Assembly: GCA_020152595.1 (NCBI GenBank) | Contig: JAIGNY010000068.1 | Location: 62,001-126,000 of the forward strand | From: Chiridota heheva | Lineage: Eukaryota; Echinodermata; Holothuroidea; Apodida; Chiridotidae | DNA: 64,000 bases | Direction of reading: 5' to 3' | Shown here: positions 37,001-43,000 of the stretch, one piece after another | Layout: every line of letters begins with the position of its first letter | How positions within the stretch are numbered: the stretch's first letter is position 1 | Position numbers and translations under genes: made by a program | Notes under the pieces: generated by a model | The model's database searches: none | What the model was told of the DNA's origin: nothing | The model's input: only the letters and a program-made list of their open reading frames with translations

Positions 37001-40000
37001 ACCTGTGACCTTTGTACCCCAAAACCGTGGAGACAAAAGTTCTGGGCCAGAGGCACCTGTCCACCAATTTTGGTTCATTTGTGTATTACAGTTTTTGAGT
37101 TATAAGCAACACAAAATTAATTGTTGGATACGCACGCACACACACACACACGGACACACAGACAGATGCAAAAATCACCAAATTTTGTCCCGTTCCAAAA
37201 CCTTGTGACCCCTCATATGAGGTCATCATATCATCACCAGCCCCCCTAACATCAAGAGGGGTGGCCATGTAGTGTAGGAGGTATAGGCAGTTATTTGCCT
37301 ATACAGCAAAGTGACTACAATATCTCATCACCACATATATGTATGTGTGGGTGATGAGATAATTATTGCAAGATGTATTAAGATTTTAAACGTGCTTTCT
37401 AACGTGCAACGAGAGCGACGTGACTTCTGTTTCTGTTCTCTCAAACTATTTCGTTCCGTTTCACCTCACTTTGCACCTAAATTTTTATATCTCCATTTTT
37501 TGGATTTTTCTCTGTGGATGGGCTTCTCTTTTCGGTGAGATCGTTTCTTTTATATTTTCCCTTCCGTTCTGACCAGACTTTTGCGCCTGTCGTTATTAGT
37601 ACAGCAGCGGGTCTCATATAGTAGTTCCGCGATTTTTTTTCTTCATGATGACAAAACGCTTCTTCCTTGACCTTCCCTTCCTTCCCCGTGACCCACCTAT
37701 TACCTCTATTGACCATTATTCAGCCCCAATCCCTAAAATTCTAATAATACAGGCCACCAATAAACAAGATAGTTTGAAGAAAAAAAGTTTCCCCTTTCCT
37801 AATCCACAAGGCACTCCAAGGCCTTGTTGGTATCCTCCCCAAAGTCTCCACCCTCAGATCCGGCGATCTCCTGGTGCACTGCACCAGAGACACTCAAACC
37901 ACCACCCTCCTCACCACCGAAACCCTAGCCAATACCGGTATTGACGTTACCGTTACCCCCCACCGTTCCCTAAACTACAGCAAAGGTGTGGTCAGATCCA
38001 GAGACCTAGCCTACCTGACTGGTGAAGACCTCGTTAAAGAACTAACAAATTAAAACGTAAGTAAAGCCTATCGTCTTGTCCTCAAGAGAGAGGTGCCGAA
38101 ACACTTACAAATACCATCTTTCTAAAGTTTTCCACACCAACTCTCCCTTCCCACATCACAGTGGGCTACCTGAGAATCCCAGTTACCCCTTATATTCCGA
38201 ACCCCCTCCATTGTCATAAGTGCCAGAGGTATGGCCATGAAAAAAATTCCTGCCGCAGCCAAGCGCGCTGTGGCAACTGTGGAGCCCTGGACCATGACAA
38301 CACCTCACCTCCTGCACCAGCACCCCACACTGCACAAATTGCAACGGTACTCATCCAGCTAACCATCCCTCCTTCTCAAAAGACTGCCCCGCCTGGCTGC
38401 AAGGAAAACAAATTACAAATCTAAAAACCCTTAATCCCAACATCACATACCCGGAGGCCAGGAAGCAATTTCTCGCTTCACTCCACGCTAAACCATCCTA
38501 CTCGAGCGCAGTCTCCTCCAACATCAATATAGCCCCCCCTAACACAACTAGAACTGACTCACATACCCAAACAGACCTCACGTGGCTCTTCTTACCCAGT
38601 CCTAAGCCCATTGCCGACAAACAAAGCATACCCATTACCCAACAACCTCCACCACCACCACCACTTCTTACCCTAACCTTCCTCTTCTAAGACTCCCGCC
38701 ATCCCCTATGCCAACACCTCTAATGCCAACAAACATCAAACTCAAGCCAACCTGGCTAACAATCAACAAACCAAGATACAACCAATCAACAAAGAGTCCA
38801 CTATCCAAACCCATACAAATGACACGAAAGAGAACATGGACTGTTTAGTTACCGAACATACTTCTCGTCCAACTTTAAAAAAACAATTGTTCCTAAGGAA
38901 ACAGAGACAAATCCAAAGAAAAAATAAACCAACTCAGACCCAACAGATCCTTCTCAGGATAACCCCCTGCCTCCTTATGCCGTGCAACAAACAATAACAA
39001 TAACATTCACAACATCATACAATGGAACATAAGGAGCCTTAAGGCCAATTCTGAAGAAATTGACCTGGCCACCACCTTCAACCCGGTCGTCTTCTGCCTA
39101 CAAGAAACTTTCTTGAAATCCACCGACCATTACTCCCTCAACAACCTCGCTTGCTATCACAGATATCAAGTGGACGCCGACAGGGCCTGTGGGGGCGTCT
39201 CCATTCTCGTTAAACACGATATCCCACACAGCCCTGTTCACGTGCACACCGACCTTCAGGCCATCTGTATATCTATCTCCCTCCACAAAACTTTCACTCT
39301 TTGCATTATCTATCTCCCCCCAACACCAACATTCAGCCAACCAGCTTTAACAACCTCAACTATCAGCTCCCCTCCCTCTTCATCCTTCTTGGTGACTTCA
39401 GCGCTCACAACCCTCTGTGGGGCTCTATTACCATCACCCCCAGAGGCAAGCTCATCGAAAACGCTCTTCGTCAGCACAGCCTCTCCTTGCTCAACACTAA
39501 CTCCCTGACCTACCTTCACCTTGCCACAGGCTCTCTTACCTGTATTGACCTGTCTATATGTTTCCCCAACCTCCTTGATTTTAGCTGGAGAGTCACTGCT
39601 GACCTCTGTGGTAGTGATCATTACCCTCTTCTTATACACTCCAAGCTTCAAACCCCCACTGACCACACCCTCTAATTGGAACCTCAAAAAGGCTGACTGG
39701 CCCCTTTTCGAAACCCTCTGTGACTCACACCTCTCTCCCCATCTCCTCCAGGATGAGGCTCCCATGCAAATTTCAGTAATATCAACATCGCCACCTGCTC
39801 AATTCCCAAAACCTCCAAACCCCCTAATCATCCCCCCAACCCCTGGTTCTCTGATGACTGCAAAACCACCATCAACATCAGGAAAAGAGCCCTCAGGAAC
39901 TTCAAAACTAACCCGACCACCACAACCTCAACCTCTTTCATATCAGCCGTGCCAAGGCCAGGTGCACTATCAAGGACAGTAAAACCAACTCTTGGAACAA

Positions 40001-43000
40001 CTTCATCTCTCTTCTCACCACCAACACCCCCACTAAGAAGATTTGGAGAATGGTTAACAGCTTCCACGGCAGAGTGGGCAAATCTCCCATCTCTCCTGGA
40101 ATGGTTATCTTCTCACCCAGAAGAAGGACATCGTTAACCACCTCGTTGCCTCTTTCAGCAACATCCCGTCCTCGACCAACTACTCCAATGCCTTCAAAAC
40201 CAAAAAAGCTTGCGATGAAACCTGTAAAATCACCTTTCCCTCCGACAACTCCGAAAGCTACAACACCCCTCTCACCCTTTCTGAATTAAACCAAGCCATC
40301 CAGGACGCTGGCTGCACCTCCAAGGGCCAAGATAATATTCCCTACCAGTTCCTGAAACACCTCCCCATCAAGGCCACCACTACCCTACTCACCATCCTCA
40401 ACCACATTTGGTCCTCACACTCCTTTCTCCCCATCTGGAGGACAGCTATTGTCACCCCCGTCCTTAAACTGGAAAGGACAGTACCGACCCCTCCAGCTAC
40501 TGCCCCATTGCCCTCACCTGCTGTCTCTGTAAAATTATGAAAAGGATCATTAATCAGAGACTAAACTGGTTTCTTGAGACCAACAGAATCCTCTCTCCTC
40601 ACCAAAGCGGCTTCCGAAAACGTTGCAATACCCTAGACCAGTTAATTACGCTCGACACCGCTATCCGGGAATCTTTTGCAAAAAAGGAACACCTCATTAC
40701 CATTTTGTTGACCTCGAGAAAGCTTTCGACACTACTTGGAAATACGGCATTATCCGCAAACTTCACACCATCGGCCTCAGAGGCCATCTCCCCATCTTTA
40801 TTCAAAACTTCCTCTCACCTAGGCAGTTCCAAGCTCATATTGGCCACACCCTCTCCAACCCGTACCCCCAAGAAGAGGGCGTCCCCCAAGGTAGCATCCT
40901 CTCTCACCTCCACCCCAAACCGAACCTTGTGCTCAATGGCAATCGCATCCTTAAAGTTGAACACACATAAAGTTCCTGGGTTTAACTCTAGACCCCAAGC
41001 TCACCTACGAGCAACACATCACCAACCTGAAACAAAAATGCAACAGCTCCCTCAACAGCTCCCTCAACATCCTCTGCCTCCTCTCCAACACCACTTGGGG
41101 TGCGAACCACGCTCTCCTCAAAAATTTTAGGCTCACCATTCGTGCCAAGCTTGACTACGGCAATATTGTCTACTGTGTCGCTCACAACTCATACATCAAC
41201 CACATCAACACCATCCAAAATGAAGCCCTCAGGCTTTGTCTAGGTGCCTACAAGCCCTCCCTTGTTGAAGCCAATGAACCCCCCTTTCTACTTAGATGTA
41301 GAAAGCTTAGCCTCTTCTATGCTTTTAAAGTCCTCACCCAGAACCCTGTTTACAACCTCATTAGGTACCCCAATTTCTCCACCCTATCCCGTCCCTTCAG
41401 CTTACGCATTAAATCAGACCTCTTCCATCTCGGCATCGACCCTGCCACTCTCAGCACCTTCTCTTGGCCTACTTTTCCTCCTTGGGCCACCCCTCTCCCT
41501 TCTGTCCACCTGGGCCTCTCCACTCATCACAAAGCTCAAACCCACCCTAACCTCTTCATCAATCTCCACAACCAACTCTCAAATTACAACTCCATCTATA
41601 CTGATGGCTCCAAGAAAGGCAACAAGACAGCTGCTGCTGCCATCATCCAAGACATCACCCTCAGTAGCAGACTTCCCGACTACTCATCCATCTTTTCAGC
41701 CGAGGCTAAGGCCATTCTCCTCGCCCTCAACTTTATTGAGTTTTTCTCTGACTCAAAGGCTGTTCTTACTTCTTTACTCAATCTTAAATGGGATAACCTC
41801 ACATCCCACTTCCTCCTCGGGAAACTCCTTTTGCCCACCCTCTGCAGTAAAAGTGTTCTTTTCTTCTGGAGACACGGCCATGTTGGCATCCCTGGCAATG
41901 ACAGGGCTGGTGCAGCCACTAAGCTTGCCCTCAACCTCCTTCCTACCCCTTTTCCCAAAACCCTCTCTGACATCAAACCGCTTATCGCTTCCCTTGTTCG
42001 TGACCGCTGGCAAACCTCATGGAACTCCCAAAGTGATAACAAACTCCATGTCATCCAGCCCACAATTCCGATCAAACTCACCATCAACAACCTCTCTCAT
42101 ATCGACAACGTTCATATTACCCGTCTTAAAATAGGTCACACCCACCTCACTCACTCCCACCTCCTTATTGGCTCCCCCAACTCCTCTGCAACAAATACCA
42201 TTGCACCCTCACAATCCATCACGTTCTCCTTGCTTGCCCCCTGTACAACCTTCCCAGAGCTTCCCTCGCTCCCCACAACTCAATTGCTGAGTTCTTCCAC
42301 AAAAATCCCCTGGACAAAATTATCTCCTTTCTTCATCATGCTTCCCTCTACAACCATATTTAATTCTCCTCTTCCACCTTCTCTCTCTACTTTGTTTTTG
42401 TTTCAACCATGCACCTCCTCTCTCGATCCCAGCTTTCTAACTTTTTGTTCTTGAATTTCTCTCATTCTCCCCCTGTTTCCTTTCCTTCTTACCTCTAGAA
42501 TGATCTTACCTCTCAGGCACAATTTGACCCTTGTTGCCGTGGTACCGTTAAACTCTTATCAAACAAACAAACAAATAAGATTTCAAACAAACACTTTTTT
42601 CCATTGATCACAAAGTGGCATGTATCATAATACCCAGAGGCTTTATGTTCTATAACTTAAAAGTGTCTTTTCAGAATTCAAGGAACATTGTGGTCTGATA
42701 TGTATGCTTTTTAAGGAAGTAAGAATGTAGCAGTCTTTGCTCCTTGCAAGTTTTTTGTTGTATTTTGTCATTTTCACCTTCTTTGCCTAGTTGGAGAAGT
42801 AGTTTCCAGATGATCCATTTCATCTCATAACACTGAAGTATTGACATACTTCTTACTGTTAATTTTGTTCATCTCGAAATGTTCTTTTCAGAGTTCGAAT
42901 TGAGAAGAAAGCACAGTTGAAGTGGACAGCAAGTAATAGTCATTTGAGGTGAGGCATCTTGCCATGCCCATACATTGTTTCTAAAGAGGAGTTTCATTAC

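Larger units (their letters stand above)
37392..42575 (+). mobile_element. I-superfamily LINE, nearly full-length copy 3
   Basis: A 5.18-kb element: 5' UTR (37392-37645), ORF1 with zinc knuckles, ORF2 with endonuclease, RT and RNase H, a 3' UTR with GTGGTACCGTTAAAC and an (AAAC)n tail. Flanks TAAGATTTTAAAC (37379-37391) and TAAGATTTCAAAC (42576-42588) match at 12 of 13 bases and look like the target-site duplication. EN+RT+RNase H order places it in the I superfamily, perhaps Nimb-like. Frameshifts and a deletion in RT make it inactive. It is on the same strand as PLCG, in the intron before the last two exons. Confidence 0.88.

Noticed and set aside
37645-38480. Retroviral or LTR-element gag because of CCHC knuckles
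   Set aside because: The next ORF carries an apurinic-type endonuclease, RT and RNase H with an (AAAC)n tail and no LTRs, protease or integrase, so it is a LINE ORF1.
41680-42090. Minus-strand frame of 136 codons
   Set aside because: Shadow of the RNase H region of the I-type LINE on the plus strand.
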